Counted from the first letter of the stretch, positions 18,252-27,861 are shown. The stretch: DNA of 64,000 nt from Candidatus Schekmanbacteria bacterium RIFCSPLOWO2_02_FULL_38_14 (GCA_001790855.1 MGDH01000009.1:51805-115804); one strand, 5' to 3'. Translations and numbers: made by a program. The notes: generated by a model from the letters alone, not told the origin.

Positions 18252-19583
18252 ATGTTTGAAAACCTGACAGGTAAATTAGAGACTATATTTTCAAAGCTAA
18301 GAAAAGCAGGAAGGCTTACTGAAAAGAACATTCAGGATGGCTTGAAAGAGGTGCGCCTTGCCCTTCTTGAAGCTGATGTGAATTTCAGGGTTGTAAAGGA
18401 TTTCATAGCAGCGGTTGAAGCAAAAGCAATAGGACAGGAGGTTTTAAGAAGCATAACACCTGGTCAGCAGATTGTTAAGATTGTCAATGATGAATTGGTT
18501 AATCTGATGGGCAAACAGGCGACCAGAATCGAATTTTCGCCACCCTTGCCAATGGGAATAATGTTAATAGGACTACAGGGCTCAGGAAAAACTACGACTG
18601 CCGGCAAACTTGCAAGGATGTTCAAAAAAGAAGGACACAGACCACTGCTTGTCCCTGCAGACCCGTACCGTCCTGCTGCAATTTCCCAGCTCAAGACCCT
18701 CGGCAAACAGGCGGAAATTGAAGTTTTCCCTTCTGAACCGGGAACCAACCCGGTCATAACCTGTAAAAAGGCTTTAGAGCAGGCAAGGGAGAATAACTTA
18801 GATTTAATGATTATAGACACTGCAGGACGGCTCCACATTGATCAGGAATTAATGGACGAGCTTAAAAACATAATCTCAGCTATCCCCGTCAAAGAAAAGC
18901 TTCTTGTTGTTGACAGCATGACAGGACAGGATGCAGTCAATATTGCAAAGGAATTCAACTCTGCCATTGATATAACAGGAATCATCCTCACAAAGATGGA
19001 CGGTGATGCAAGGGGAGGCGCTGCGCTTTCAATGAGGGCTGTAACAAGCAAGTCTATAAAATTTATTGCAACAGGTGAGAAGCTTGATGCAATTGAAGTC
19101 TTTCATCCTGAACGCATGGCTTCAAGAATCCTTGGAATGGGAGACATTCTTTCGCTCGTAGAAAAAGCCCATAAGGCTGTTGATAAAGAAAAAGCCCTTG
19201 AGCTTGAGAAAAAAATAAGGGAAGAATCCTTCTCTCTTGAAGACTTTAAGGAACAGTTGCTTCAGATAAAGTCAATGGGTCCGCTTGAAGATATTCTTGG
19301 AATGATGCCCGGATTTGGCAACATGAAAAAACTAAAAAATTTCAGTGTGGACGGAAAGGAATTTGCGAGGATTGAAGCCATCATAAATTCCATGACAAAG
19401 AAGGAAAGATTAAACTACATGACAATAAACGGTAGCAGGAGAAAAAGGATTGCCAATGGCAGCAGCACAACTGTAATGGATGTAAACAAGCTCTTAAAGC
19501 AGTTTGCACAGATGAAAAAGATGATGAAGGCTTTTACCTCAGGTGGTAAAAAAGGTAAATTGATGAAACTTCCGTTTATGTAG
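18252..19583 (+). CDS. ffh: signal recognition particle GTPase Ffh
   Basis: 443 aa, full family length. N domain 1-85, G domain with P-loop GLQGSGKTT (about 106-114), DTAGR (about 189), TKMDGDARGGAA (about 246-257), and the methionine-rich M domain to the end (SRRKRIANGSSTTVMDVNKLLKQFAQMKKMMK), which binds 4.5S RNA and signal sequences. It targets membrane proteins co-translationally. Its place ahead of rpsP is the common bacterial arrangement, but here a secreted protein gene intervenes. I see no SRP RNA gene in the window. Confidence 0.97.
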   Translation: MFENLTGKLETIFSKLRKAGRLTEKNIQDGLKEVRLALLEADVNFRVVKDFIAAVEAKAIGQEVLRSITPGQQIVKIVNDELVNLMGKQATRIEFSPPLPMGIMLIGLQGSGKTTTAGKLARMFKKEGHRPLLVPADPYRPAAISQLKTLGKQAEIEVFPSEPGTNPVITCKKALEQARENNLDLMIIDTAGRLHIDQELMDELKNIISAIPVKEKLLVVDSMTGQDAVNIAKEFNSAIDITGIILTKMDGDARGGAALSMRAVTSKSIKFIATGEKLDAIEVFHPERMASRILGMGDILSLVEKAHKAVDKEKALELEKKIREESFSLEDFKEQLLQIKSMGPLEDILGMMPGFGNMKKLKNFSVDGKEFARIEAIINSMTKKERLNYMTINGSRRKRIANGSSTTVMDVNKLLKQFAQMKKMMKAFTSGGKKGKLMKLPFM

Positions 19584-19605
19584 AATTGTAGGAAAATTCA
19601 GGAAT

Positions 19606-21450
19606 ATGAAAACATTTGTTAAAAAAATCTGCATTCTGATTATTGTCTTACCCCTTCTTGGCGCAATAAACTACAAGGACAATGACCCCGGAGGGTGCGC
19701 AGGGCTTCCAGACTTTGACACAATAGACAATGGGAAAGTTGTTCTTACCACAAAAAGCGTCAACAAAATCGAGACAGATACTCAAATAACAGTCTATGGA
19801 GAGGTTGAAAACAAAGGCAGCAAACCAGCAAGAAATATACAGCTCACAGCTAACTTAAAGGACAAGAGCGGCAATATAGTTGAAACCGTCGGACCAGTTT
19901 CAATAATCGGCATATCAAGAAGGCTCAAATCTGCCCCTGATACAATTGACCATTCAACCCTTGACGTTGGTGAAAAGGGATATTTCAGCATTTCTGCAGA
20001 TAAAACAAGCGAGCAGGCAAATGTTACCACAGTTGAGACAAGTTTAACCGGAGATGAAGATATAGAACTGGAAGGACTCTATGCAAAGATGTCAGCAACA
20101 ATTACAACAAAAGAAGATGTAAATAAAAAACTTAGAATAAACGGATTTCTTAAAAATAACAGCACGGGTATTGACACATGGAATAACAAGATTACAGTCA
20201 TAGCTAAAAACAAGGCAGAGCAAATAGTTTTTATAGGAGAGGTAAACCTCGGAGATACCCTCACAATAGATGACACGCAAAGAGAAAACGCCATAATAGC
20301 TGGAAACAGGAAAAGCTTTATCTTTGCCACTGATGTTCTTTACGACACGGTTGGGAAAAATGATATAACAACCAATATCAACTGGGAAGAAAAAGGTCCC
20401 AGCACCCCTAATGCCCCGGGCAACCTTGAACTAAGCCTTGAATCTGTAAGCGAGGTCACCATGACATTTACTGATAACAGCAACGATGAGAAAGGGTTTA
20501 AAATTTTCAGAAAAGCTCCGGGGGAAAAAAAATTCAAGAGAATAAAAATATGGAAAGCTGTTTCAGGAAATGACAACACTGTAATATATACAGACAAGAA
20601 AAGCCTTTTATCAGGTAAAATCTATACCTACAAAGTTCTTGCCTATAATGAACTTGGCAATTCTGAATTTTCAAATACAGAAAGGATTGAAATCTCAGCG
20701 CCTGATTCACCCGGAAACCTGAAAGCAACCATTACATCTGAATCTTCAACATCTGGAACAACAACTCAGATAACCCTCTCGTGGGATGAAAAGGAAAACT
20801 CTGCAGCACTTGCTGTATTGCCTTCAGGAGTCAACTTTACCGGCTCCCTCAAAGACAAAATAACCTATGACTCTGACAAAAAAGTTCTGATTTTTGATGG
20901 AGCAATGACTTCAGATGAAAAAATAGAGCTAAAAGGACTTTCAAAAGACACAAATTATCAGAAAGCAATAAATATACTATACACAGAATCAAATATAAGC
21001 AACAATGAAGTCGGGTTTAGCATTTTCAGGGATGGTGTTGAAATAGCCACAATCTCTACAGATAAAACCACATATAATGATGAAAACGTAATTCAGGGAC
21101 AAGACTACTCATATCAGATAACTGCTTTTAATGTCCTTGGCGCATCATCTGCAGTTGGACCAGTAGAAATCACTTTTGATAAACCCAATACTCCGACTGA
21201 GTTAACTGTAACATCTTTATCAGGTACATCCAACAAGCTTACCTGGAACGGTGATGATATCAATAATGAACAGGGTTTCGCAGTAGAGAAAAAAGCCGGC
21301 AGCGGTGAATTCATTGAAATCGGGACTGTTGATCAGGAGGGAACAACCTTTACTGATAAATTTGTTAATCCTTCTTCAACCTACACATACAGAGTTAAGG
21401 CTTACAATGCATTAGGAGATTCTGACCCATCAGATGAAGTATCCCCCTAA
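19606..21450 (+). CDS. secreted fibronectin type III repeat protein
   Basis: 614 aa. The N-terminal hydrophobic segment (ICILIIVLPLLGAI) is a signal peptide. Residues ~45-260 contain two FxLYD/CARDB-like beta modules (VYGEVENKGSKPARNIQLTANLKDKSGNIVETVG). Three fibronectin III domains follow: about 265-365, 365-530 (with an insertion) and 530-614, each with the Trp or Tyr core and closing YTYKVLAYNELGNSEFS-type strands. There is no membrane anchor or sorting tail. Such proteins usually mediate surface contacts. It stands between ffh and rpsP, interrupting a translation gene block, and is probably cotranscribed with ffh (22-bp gap). Confidence 0.78.
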   Translation: MKTFVKKICILIIVLPLLGAINYKDNDPGGCAGLPDFDTIDNGKVVLTTKSVNKIETDTQITVYGEVENKGSKPARNIQLTANLKDKSGNIVETVGPVSIIGISRRLKSAPDTIDHSTLDVGEKGYFSISADKTSEQANVTTVETSLTGDEDIELEGLYAKMSATITTKEDVNKKLRINGFLKNNSTGIDTWNNKITVIAKNKAEQIVFIGEVNLGDTLTIDDTQRENAIIAGNRKSFIFATDVLYDTVGKNDITTNINWEEKGPSTPNAPGNLELSLESVSEVTMTFTDNSNDEKGFKIFRKAPGEKKFKRIKIWKAVSGNDNTVIYTDKKSLLSGKIYTYKVLAYNELGNSEFSNTERIEISAPDSPGNLKATITSESSTSGTTTQITLSWDEKENSAALAVLPSGVNFTGSLKDKITYDSDKKVLIFDGAMTSDEKIELKGLSKDTNYQKAINILYTESNISNNEVGFSIFRDGVEIATISTDKTTYNDENVIQGQDYSYQITAFNVLGASSAVGPVEITFDKPNTPTELTVTSLSGTSNKLTWNGDDINNEQGFAVEKKAGSGEFIEIGTVDQEGTTFTDKFVNPSSTYTYRVKAYNALGDSDPSDEVSP

Positions 21451-21455
21451 ATGGC

Positions 21456-21483
21456 TTGACATCTAATATTTTTAATATATAAG
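21456..21483 (+). promoter_or_regulatory. sigma-70-type promoter for the rpsP operon
   Basis: TTGACA (21456-21461), 16-bp spacer, TATAAG (21478-21483). It would give a leader of about 120 nt before rpsP, which contains a short palindromic repeat. Confidence 0.5.
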
Positions 21484-21540
21484 TTACAATCCTTAATGAA
21501 AACTTTTAACATTAACATTTTGAATTTGTTTAGGACTTTG

Positions 21541-21560
21541 TCGTGAGCTCAGTCGAACGA
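21541..21560 (+). repeat. short imperfect palindrome, likely dispersed repeat
   Basis: A 20-bp imperfect palindrome (TCGT..GAGCTC..ACGA core) in the rpsP leader. Its minus-strand reading resembles the short CGTTCGACTGAGCTC-type elements scattered between genes in many environmental genomes. Only one copy occurs in this window, so the repeat status is an inference. Confidence 0.4.
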
Positions 21561-21610
21561 TTTAGATATTAGAATTTAGAATTTTCAACTAAAATAAGGA
21601 GGTGATTTTA

Positions 21611-21892
21611 TTGTCAGTAGTTTTAAGGCTAACAAAGACAGGAACCAAGAAAAAAATAAGATACAGAGTTGTTGCCGCTGATTCAAGAAAGCCAAGGGAC
21701 GGAAGGTTTCTGGAAATACTCGGGACCTATAATTCCCAGAAAAAAGAAGACAACTTTTCACTCAAAGAAGACAGGGTAATAAGATGGCTCGCTCAGGGTG
21801 CACAACCAAGCGACACCGTAAAAAATCTGCTTAAAAAGTCAGGCATCTGGAAAAAATTTAAAACAAAGAACTCTGAAGAGGCTGCTGCATAA
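21611..21892 (+). CDS. rpsP: 30S ribosomal protein S16
   Basis: 93 aa. The start is TTG at 21611 ([15 protein letters not shown]), not the upstream in-frame GTG at 21602, because that GTG lies inside a full Shine-Dalgarno, AAGGAGGTGA at 21596-21605, which sits 5 nt before the TTG. Family-typical sequences: [25 protein letters not shown] and [19 protein letters not shown]. It binds 16S rRNA and stabilises the 30S body. First gene of rpsP-khpA-rimM-trmD. Confidence 0.96.
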   Translation: MSVVLRLTKTGTKKKIRYRVVAADSRKPRDGRFLEILGTYNSQKKEDNFSLKEDRVIRWLAQGAQPSDTVKNLLKKSGIWKKFKTKNSEEAAA

Positions 21893-21910
21893 ACTGAAAG
21901 GTGGACGCTA

Positions 21911-22141
21911 ATGAAAGATTTTATAGCTTTTCTTGCTCAGTCGCTGGTTGATAATCCGGACAAAATTGAAGTAATGGAACTGGGAGAAGGAAGAACAAGA
22001 GTTATTGAGCTCAAGGTAGCCCAGGAAGATTTTGGAAGAATCATTGGGAGAAAAGGAAGAACGGTAAATGCAATCAGAACCTTGCTGGATGCAGCATCAA
22101 TTAAAATGAAAAAAAATATAGTCCTTGAGGTCATTGAATAA
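21911..22141 (+). CDS. khpA: KH-domain RNA-binding protein KhpA
   Basis: 76 aa, full length for KhpA/YlqC. The KH motif GRKG sits in EDFGRIIGRKGRTVNAIRTLL (about 37-57). It binds RNA, typically with KhpB, and is implicated in cell division and ribosome-related functions in other bacteria. The stop overlaps the rimM start (TAATG). Confidence 0.93.
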   Translation: MKDFIAFLAQSLVDNPDKIEVMELGEGRTRVIELKVAQEDFGRIIGRKGRTVNAIRTLLDAASIKMKKNIVLEVIE

Positions 22142-22650
22142 TGACTCAGGAGGAAATGGTTGTTGTAGGCAGGATTCTCAAGGTAAGGGGAGCAAAGGGA
22201 GAGCTGACTTTCCTGCCTTTAACAGACAAAACCGACCGCTTTTCTCTCCTAAAAGAGGTCTTCATAGAGAAAACGGACGGCAGCACTGTAAAAAAAGAGA
22301 TTGAAAAAATATTCTTCTATCAAGGAAAAGGGGTAATCAAGTTCACTGGAATAAATTCCGGAAAAGAAGCCGGAGAATTCCTTAAAGCCAATATATCAAT
22401 ACCTGAAAAAGAGAGAATACAACTTCCGGAAAACCACTACTTTGTCTCAGACCTTATTGGAGCAAGCGTAATAACCCTTGACGGGGAGGAAATAGGGAAG
22501 CTTACAGATGTGCTTCAGACCAAAAGCAATGACGTTTATGTTGTGACAAGAGAAAGCGAAGAAAGACTCATTCCTGCCATAAAAGATGTAATCAAGGAAG
22601 TTAACATAAAAGATAAAAAAATAATTATAAATCTCATCGAAGGGCTTTGA
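22141..22650 (+). CDS. rimM: 16S rRNA processing protein RimM
   Basis: 169 aa with the N-terminal RimM beta-barrel (VVVGRILKVRGAKGELTFLPLTD) and the C-terminal PRC-barrel (about 95-167: YFVSDLIGASVITLDGEEIGKL and ERLIPAIKDVIKEVNIKDKKI). It assists maturation of the 30S head and contacts S19. Translationally coupled to khpA and followed after 3 bp by trmD. Confidence 0.95.
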   Translation: MTQEEMVVVGRILKVRGAKGELTFLPLTDKTDRFSLLKEVFIEKTDGSTVKKEIEKIFFYQGKGVIKFTGINSGKEAGEFLKANISIPEKERIQLPENHYFVSDLIGASVITLDGEEIGKLTDVLQTKSNDVYVVTRESEERLIPAIKDVIKEVNIKDKKIIINLIEGL

Positions 22651-22653
22651 AAA

Positions 22654-23400
22654 ATGTTTTTCAAGGTGATTACCATCTTCCCTCAAATGTTTGAGTCATA
22701 CCTTAAACAGAGTATCCTGAAAAAAGCCATAGATTCAGAAAAAATAAAAATTGATATCATTGACCTTAGAAACTATGCCACGCCTCCGCACAAGGTGACT
22801 GATGATTATCCCTATGGCGGAGATTCAGGAATGGTAATGAAGCCTGAACCTTTTTTTAAGTGCTTTGATGATTTGAAATCTATCTGCAAGGAAAAGTTCA
22901 CAACTGTTTATCTAACCCCTGACGGAACTCTTTTTAATCAGGACACTGCAAAGGAGCTCTCAGAGCTTAAAAATATCATTCTTCTTTGCGGAAGATATAA
23001 GGGAGTAGATGAAAGAGTGAGGGAGACGCTGGTTGATAAAGAGATTTCAATCGGAGACTATGTCCTCACCGGAGGCGAACTGCCTGCAATGGTTGTGATT
23101 GATGCTGTTTCAAGGATGATTCCCGGTGTTTTAGGCTCAGACTTATCAGCAAAAACAGACTCCTTTTACGAAGGATTGCTCAGCCATCCGGTTTATACAA
23201 GACCGCCTGTTTATGAAGGAAAAATAGTGCCAGAGGTCCTGCTCTCAGGAAACCATCTCAAAATCTCACGCTGGCAGAGATACCAGTCTCTGAAAAGAAC
23301 TTATTTGAGAAGGCCTGAACTTCTTGAAAAAATCACTTTAAGCGAAGAAGATAAAAAATATCTTTCTGAAATAAAAAATAACATCTCTGAATCCAACTGA
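22654..23400 (+). CDS. trmD: tRNA (guanine-37-N1)-methyltransferase
   Basis: 248 aa. SPOUT-class trefoil-knot methyltransferase that makes m1G37 in tRNA and prevents frameshifting. Seen: FKVITIFPQMF at the N-terminus, PYGGDSGMVMKPEP, the SAM-binding knot LCGRYKGVDERV...ISIGDYVLTGGELPAMV (about 109-150) and RPPVYEGKIVPEVLLSGNH. The stop shares one base with the next start. Confidence 0.97.
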   Translation: MFFKVITIFPQMFESYLKQSILKKAIDSEKIKIDIIDLRNYATPPHKVTDDYPYGGDSGMVMKPEPFFKCFDDLKSICKEKFTTVYLTPDGTLFNQDTAKELSELKNIILLCGRYKGVDERVRETLVDKEISIGDYVLTGGELPAMVVIDAVSRMIPGVLGSDLSAKTDSFYEGLLSHPVYTRPPVYEGKIVPEVLLSGNHLKISRWQRYQSLKRTYLRRPELLEKITLSEEDKKYLSEIKNNISESN

Positions 23401-23957
23401 TGTTTTATATTGCCCTTATACACTACCCTGTTTACGACAAAAACCACAACATTATTGGAACCGCAATTACAAGCCTTGATATTCACGATATCGCAAGGGT
23501 ATGCAAAACCTACGCAGTTAAAAAATTTTTCGTCATCACTCCATTTGAATCACAAAAACTTCTTTGTGAAAAGATTATTAACCACTGGACCGATGGATAC
23601 GGCGCCCAATACAATCCCTCAAGAAAAGAAGCCTTTGAATCAGTCTCTGTTGTCAATGACCTGGAAACGGCACTAAAGGAAATCAAGGCAGCAGAGGGAA
23701 AAGAACCTTTAAAAATTGTAACTGCTGCAAGAAGTTTTGATAAAAGCATATCCTGTCAGGAATTGGGAAAAATTATTTCCACTGGTGAAAAACCTGCAAT
23801 CCTTCTGTTTGGCACAGGATGGGGGCTTGAAGAAAGCTTTATTAAAGATTCTGACATAATCCTAAAGCCAATCTCTGGCACTAACAGCTATAACCACCTC
23901 TCAGCAAGAAGCGCTGTAGCCATAATTCTTGACAGGCTGTTAGGAAAAGACTCCTGA
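23400..23957 (+). CDS. SPOUT-like RNA methyltransferase (PF09936 family)
   Basis: 185 aa. Begins MFYIALIHYPVYDKNHNIIGTAITSLDIHDIARV and carries a knot-like end (ILLFGTGWGLEES, ISGTNSYNHLSARSAVAIILDRLLG), matching the small RNA methyltransferase family that sits next to, or fused with, TrmD in some thermophiles and deltaproteobacteria. The precise RNA target is not known to me. The TGATG overlap with trmD suggests coupled translation. Confidence 0.85.
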   Translation: MFYIALIHYPVYDKNHNIIGTAITSLDIHDIARVCKTYAVKKFFVITPFESQKLLCEKIINHWTDGYGAQYNPSRKEAFESVSVVNDLETALKEIKAAEGKEPLKIVTAARSFDKSISCQELGKIISTGEKPAILLFGTGWGLEESFIKDSDIILKPISGTNSYNHLSARSAVAIILDRLLGKDS

Positions 23958-24084
23958 AATATTTTTATGGTCATTATTAAAGACATCTCTTTTAGAATAT
24001 AGTTTCTGTCTTGTCCGGAATAAATTTTTGTAAAGACTTACAGTAAGTTAGATATAAAATCGCAAAAGAAGGATAACTTAATAG

Positions 24085-24113
24085 TTGACTTAATATTCTG
24101 ACTACTTTATATA
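24085..24113 (+). promoter_or_regulatory. sigma-70-type promoter for rplS-rnhB
   Basis: TTGACT (24085-24090), 17-bp spacer, TATATA (24108-24113), about 70 bp before rplS. It implies that rplS-rnhB can be transcribed apart from the rpsP operon. Confidence 0.55.
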
Positions 24114-24183
24114 TTTCAGCTTAATAGAAAACAATAGCTAATTGCTAATGACATAAGACTGGAAGTTTAATTTGGAGGTAGAA

Positions 24184-24549
24184 ATGGGTGTATTTCAAGA
24201 ACTAATGAATGAAGAGATTAAAAATATCAAGTTCCCCGAATTTGGTCCCGGCGATACTGTAAAGGTACATTTTCAGGTTATTGAAGGTGAAAAGGAAAGA
24301 ACACAGGTATTTGAAGGAACGGTGCTGCAAAGAAAGACTCACGGAATAAACTCAACCTTTACAGTAAGGAAAATTTCCGGTGGTGTTGGCGTTGAAAGGA
24401 TTTTTCCCCTTTATTCCCCTCTGCTTAAAAAAATAGTGGTTGTCAAAAGAGGAGAAGTAAGAAGGGCAAAAGTCTATTATCTGAGGGGAAAGACCGGGAA
24501 AGCAGCAAAGGTAAAGGAAAAAGAATTTAAAAAAGAAAATAGTGTTTGA
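24184..24549 (+). CDS. rplS: 50S ribosomal protein L19
   Basis: 121 aa. ATG at 24184 is preferred over TTG at 24172 because the GGAGGT at 24174-24179 then stands as a Shine-Dalgarno 4 nt before it. L19 sequences: [46 protein letters not shown] and [20 protein letters not shown]. It sits at the 30S-50S interface. Overlaps rnhB by 8 bp. Confidence 0.96.
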   Translation: MGVFQELMNEEIKNIKFPEFGPGDTVKVHFQVIEGEKERTQVFEGTVLQRKTHGINSTFTVRKISGGVGVERIFPLYSPLLKKIVVVKRGEVRRAKVYYLRGKTGKAAKVKEKEFKKENSV

Positions 24550-25171
24550 GTTTGAACAGGAAGTCTATAAAAAAGGTTTCTCCTGCATTGCAGGAGTAGA
24601 CGAAGCAGGCAGAGGTCCTCTGGCAGGACCTGTAGTTGCTGCTGCTGTTATTCTACCTTCCCATATCCATTCTTCAGAAAAAATTCCTAAAGTTTTTACT
24701 GAGGTTGATGATTCAAAAAAACTTTCCGCAGCCAAAAGAAAAAACCTCTATGATAAACTTATTGATTCAGGCATAAAATTCGGGATTGGAATTGTCAGTG
24801 AAAAAACTATAGATGAGGTAAACATTTTAAGGGCAACAGTACTTGCAATGGAAAAAGCCATCTCAGAACTAAACCCGAAGCCTGAATATCTTTTAATAGA
24901 CGGCATAACGCCTCTCAGCCTTTCAATTAAACAGAAACTCATAATAAAAGGAGACAGCAGGAGCTGTTCTATTGCTGCTGCATCAATTTTTGCAAAAGTC
25001 ACGAGGGACCACATAATGGATGAAATGCATACTTTATATCCACAGTATGGATTCAATAAACACAAAGGATACCCTACAAAAAGCCATTTAAAAAAAATTA
25101 TTGAGTTGGGACCATGCCCAATACACAGAAGAAGTTTTAAAGGCGTGAAAGATTTTCTTACAACCTCCTGA
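24542..25171 (+). CDS. rnhB: ribonuclease HII
   Basis: 209 aa from GTG. Catalytic acidic residues of type 2 RNase H: D and E in [21 protein letters not shown] (about 15-35), Asp in [10 protein letters not shown] (about 120) and Asp in the [13 protein letters not shown] region (about 152). Also [17 protein letters not shown]. It removes RNA from RNA-DNA hybrids and misincorporated ribonucleotides. Its last 14 bp overlap the convergent response-regulator gene. Confidence 0.95.
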   Translation: MFEFEQEVYKKGFSCIAGVDEAGRGPLAGPVVAAAVILPSHIHSSEKIPKVFTEVDDSKKLSAAKRKNLYDKLIDSGIKFGIGIVSEKTIDEVNILRATVLAMEKAISELNPKPEYLLIDGITPLSLSIKQKLIIKGDSRSCSIAAASIFAKVTRDHIMDEMHTLYPQYGFNKHKGYPTKSHLKKIIELGPCPIHRRSFKGVKDFLTTS

Positions 25172-26516
25172 GATTATATTTTTCCATCCTGTAAATCAAT
25201 GTTGCTCTTGTTATGCTCAGAAAACTTGCAGTCTTGCTCTGATTCCAGTTGTTCTTCTCAAGGGCTTTTATCAGCAGTTCTTTTTCAATATCCACAAGAG
25301 AAATACCCTCTTCAGGAAGTTCACGAATAAAGCTGCCGGTGATTGCAGAACTGAATCTGATTTCTTCAGGCAAATCATCAGGACTTATTACATCACCCTT
25401 ACGCAATAACAGTGCCCTTTCAATAACATTGCCCAATTCCCTCACATTGCCCTTCCAAATACAATTCTCCATAACTTTTATTGCCTCAGGAGAAAATTTT
25501 ACATTAGGAGGAGTTTTGAATACCTTAAGAAAATGTTCAATCAGAAGAAAAATGTCATCCCTGCGCTCCCTGAGGGATGGGATTTTCACTGGTATAACGC
25601 TCAATCTGTAATACAAATCTTCCCTGAATGCTCCGTCTTCAATCTGTCTTCTCAGGTTCTGATTAGTAGCTGCAATTACTCTGACATCTACCTCAATAGG
25701 GTCAACCCCGCCAACCTTATCAATAGTCTTTTCCTGAAGCACCCTTAAAAGCTTTGCCTGAAGCTCCAATTTTAAATCCCCAATCTCATCAAGAAAAATT
25801 GTTCCGCCATTAGCGTGTTCAAATTTTCCGGCTTTATCCCCAAGCGCTCCTGTAAATGAGCCTTTTTGATGCCCAAAAAGCTCGCTTTCCATAAGATCCT
25901 CTGGTATTGCCGCACAGTTTACTATTACTAAAGGTTTATCATTCCTGCTGCTGTTGCAATGAACCGCCCTTGCAATCAATTCCTTCCCTGTCCCGCTTTC
26001 ACCAAGGAGCAGGACAGTGGAGTCTGTTTTAGATACTCTCTTTATGAGCTGAAGCACATCAGCCATTTTTGAACTGACACCTATTATATTATCAAACCTG
26101 AATTTCTCATTCAGCTCAGATTTAAGCTTCAGGTTTTCTTTTTCGAGACTCTTTATCCGAAGCGCCTTTTCTACTGCAATCTTGAGCTCATCTCTGTTAA
26201 ACGGTTTTGTAACATAGTCATAAGCACCTGCCTTTAATGCCTCTACAGCCTTTTCAATTGTTCCATAGGCTGTAATCATTATGACCAGTGCATCCTTATT
26301 AAGACGTTTCACTTCTCTTAAAACTTCCATTCCATCCAGATCAGACATCTTTAAGTCAGTAACAACTAAATCAAATTCTTCCTTTTTAAATAAATCAATC
26401 CCCTCTCTTCCCCCTCTTGCTGAGGCTACTTTGTACCCCTCAGAAGTCAGGTTATGGGATATGACTTTTCTTAAAGATTCATCATCATCAATTAAAAGTA
26501 TATTATGTTTTTTCAT
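25158..26516 (-). CDS. NtrC-family sigma-54 response regulator
   Basis: 452 aa: receiver domain (phosphoacceptor D54, acidic pocket D10-D12, K104), AAA+ sigma-54 activation domain with Walker A GESGTGKE at 172-179 and GSFTGA at 219-224, and a C-terminal Fis-type helix-turn-helix (LLIKALEKNNWNQSKTASFLSITRATLIYRM). The sigma-54 contact loop has Ser in place of the more usual Ala (GAFTGA). Upstream is its likely partner kinase, 26 bp away. It should activate sigma-54 promoters on phosphorylation. Targets unknown. Convergent with rnhB. Confidence 0.93.
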   Translation of the reverse strand: MKKHNILLIDDDESLRKVISHNLTSEGYKVASARGGREGIDLFKKEEFDLVVTDLKMSDLDGMEVLREVKRLNKDALVIMITAYGTIEKAVEALKAGAYDYVTKPFNRDELKIAVEKALRIKSLEKENLKLKSELNEKFRFDNIIGVSSKMADVLQLIKRVSKTDSTVLLLGESGTGKELIARAVHCNSSRNDKPLVIVNCAAIPEDLMESELFGHQKGSFTGALGDKAGKFEHANGGTIFLDEIGDLKLELQAKLLRVLQEKTIDKVGGVDPIEVDVRVIAATNQNLRRQIEDGAFREDLYYRLSVIPVKIPSLRERRDDIFLLIEHFLKVFKTPPNVKFSPEAIKVMENCIWKGNVRELGNVIERALLLRKGDVISPDDLPEEIRFSSAITGSFIRELPEEGISLVDIEKELLIKALEKNNWNQSKTASFLSITRATLIYRMEKYNLRRL

Positions 26517-26542
26517 TCTAAAACCTATGGTTTTATTTTGTT

Positions 26543-27733
26543 CTATTTCCCTTCTGCTCCTTGCGCTCTGTTCATTGGTACCCTGACTCTGAATGAAGCT
26601 CCTTTCCCCTCCTCGCTCTCAACAGAAATGTTTCCGCTGTGGTCTTCAATTATTCTTTTAGTAATTGCCAGTCCAAGACCTGTTCCTTCTTCGCGGGTTG
26701 TAAAAAAAGGATTAAAAATATGAGTCAGGTTCTCTTTTGGTATTCCGCAGCCTGTATCAGAAATTATTATCTCAACAAGTCTTTGTCTGTCCATATCGCT
26801 GCTCTCTGCTTTATCCGTGCCTTTGTCTGAACTATCAGAAGATATAACTTGTGTGCTGATTTTTAAAATTCCTCCATTTTTCATAGACTGAACTGAATTC
26901 AAAACAATATTCAATAACGCCTGTTTTAACTGCTCTGCATCTATGAGCATATCCTTTAAATCTTTATCAAGCCCTATCTCAACCCTGATATTCTCTTTCT
27001 GCAGACGAAACTCAACCAAATCTTTTACAGAATTCAAAACATCATTAATATTTGAAGGTTTAAATGACGGAACCTTAACTTTAGCAAATGACAAAAAGTT
27101 TGAAATTACTTTATTAAGTCTGTTTACTTCCTTAATCATTATTTCAAGAAATTCGTGTTTCTTTTCATTTGGAAGGTAGTCATCCTTTATAATTTCAGCA
27201 GCGCCGAGGATTGAACCCAGAGGATTTTTAATCTCATGCGTAAGCCCTGCTGCAAGCTCACCCATTGTGGCAAGCCTGTCAGCCCGTATTAACTGTTGCT
27301 CTTTTTCCATGAGTTCAATTGTCTGGTCCTGTAATTTCTTATAAGAAATGCCAAGGTTCTTTGCAGCCTGCTGATACTTAATCCTCTGACTTTTTTCCTT
27401 TTCAGCTGCAAATCCTGTCACTATGCCAACTGTCATGAAAATGAGTATTTCCAGATACTGGTCAATTTCATGTGTTGGAAATTCACGCCATTGAAAAAGC
27501 ACATGAGGTGCAAATAAAAATCCTGCTAAAATAGGTATGGAGATTCCCCCTCTGATTCCAAACCAAAACGAACCCAGGATTATTGGGATGTAATAGAGCC
27601 TGCGAAACATATCATGAAACTGTTTGTCTCTGATAGGAGTAAAATAATGCAAGGCAGTAATAACAAAAAGAATGAGAGCAACTGTTAATATTTTTTTCTT
27701 ATCAAGGTGCTCACTTTTATGTGTATTTTCCAT
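26543..27733 (-). CDS. membrane sensor histidine kinase, NtrB-like
   Basis: 396 aa. About four hydrophobic helices fill residues 15-110, with short loops (FTPIRDKQFHDMFRRLYYIPIILGSFWFG resembles integral sensor modules of the MASE/DUF4118 type). A coiled-coil linker at 110-155 leads to HisKA with the phosphoacceptor H166 (GLTHEIKNPLGSIL), then HATPase_c with N-box LNIVLNSVQSM, DTGCGIP, and GTGLGLAI. With no large periplasmic domain it probably senses within the membrane or a bound cofactor. Paired with the downstream NtrC-type regulator. Confidence 0.9.
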   Translation of the reverse strand: MENTHKSEHLDKKKILTVALILFVITALHYFTPIRDKQFHDMFRRLYYIPIILGSFWFGIRGGISIPILAGFLFAPHVLFQWREFPTHEIDQYLEILIFMTVGIVTGFAAEKEKSQRIKYQQAAKNLGISYKKLQDQTIELMEKEQQLIRADRLATMGELAAGLTHEIKNPLGSILGAAEIIKDDYLPNEKKHEFLEIMIKEVNRLNKVISNFLSFAKVKVPSFKPSNINDVLNSVKDLVEFRLQKENIRVEIGLDKDLKDMLIDAEQLKQALLNIVLNSVQSMKNGGILKISTQVISSDSSDKGTDKAESSDMDRQRLVEIIISDTGCGIPKENLTHIFNPFFTTREEGTGLGLAITKRIIEDHSGNISVESEEGKGASFRVRVPMNRAQGAEGK

Positions 27734-27807
27734 TCCTTCTGGATTTCCCTAATACTTCTTTAATTTAAAGTATATGTAGTTTTCTTAAAAGATTAATTCT
27801 TTTGTAA

Positions 27808-27836
27808 TTTATAGTAATTTTGTTTCAATAACTCAA
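27808..27836 (-). promoter_or_regulatory. sigma-70-type promoter for the kinase-regulator pair
   Basis: Minus strand: TTGAGT (27836-27831), 17-bp spacer, TATAAA (27813-27808), about 75 bp before the kinase ATG. Confidence 0.5.
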
Positions 27837-27861
27837 CAAATACTCTTATAAATTAATAACC

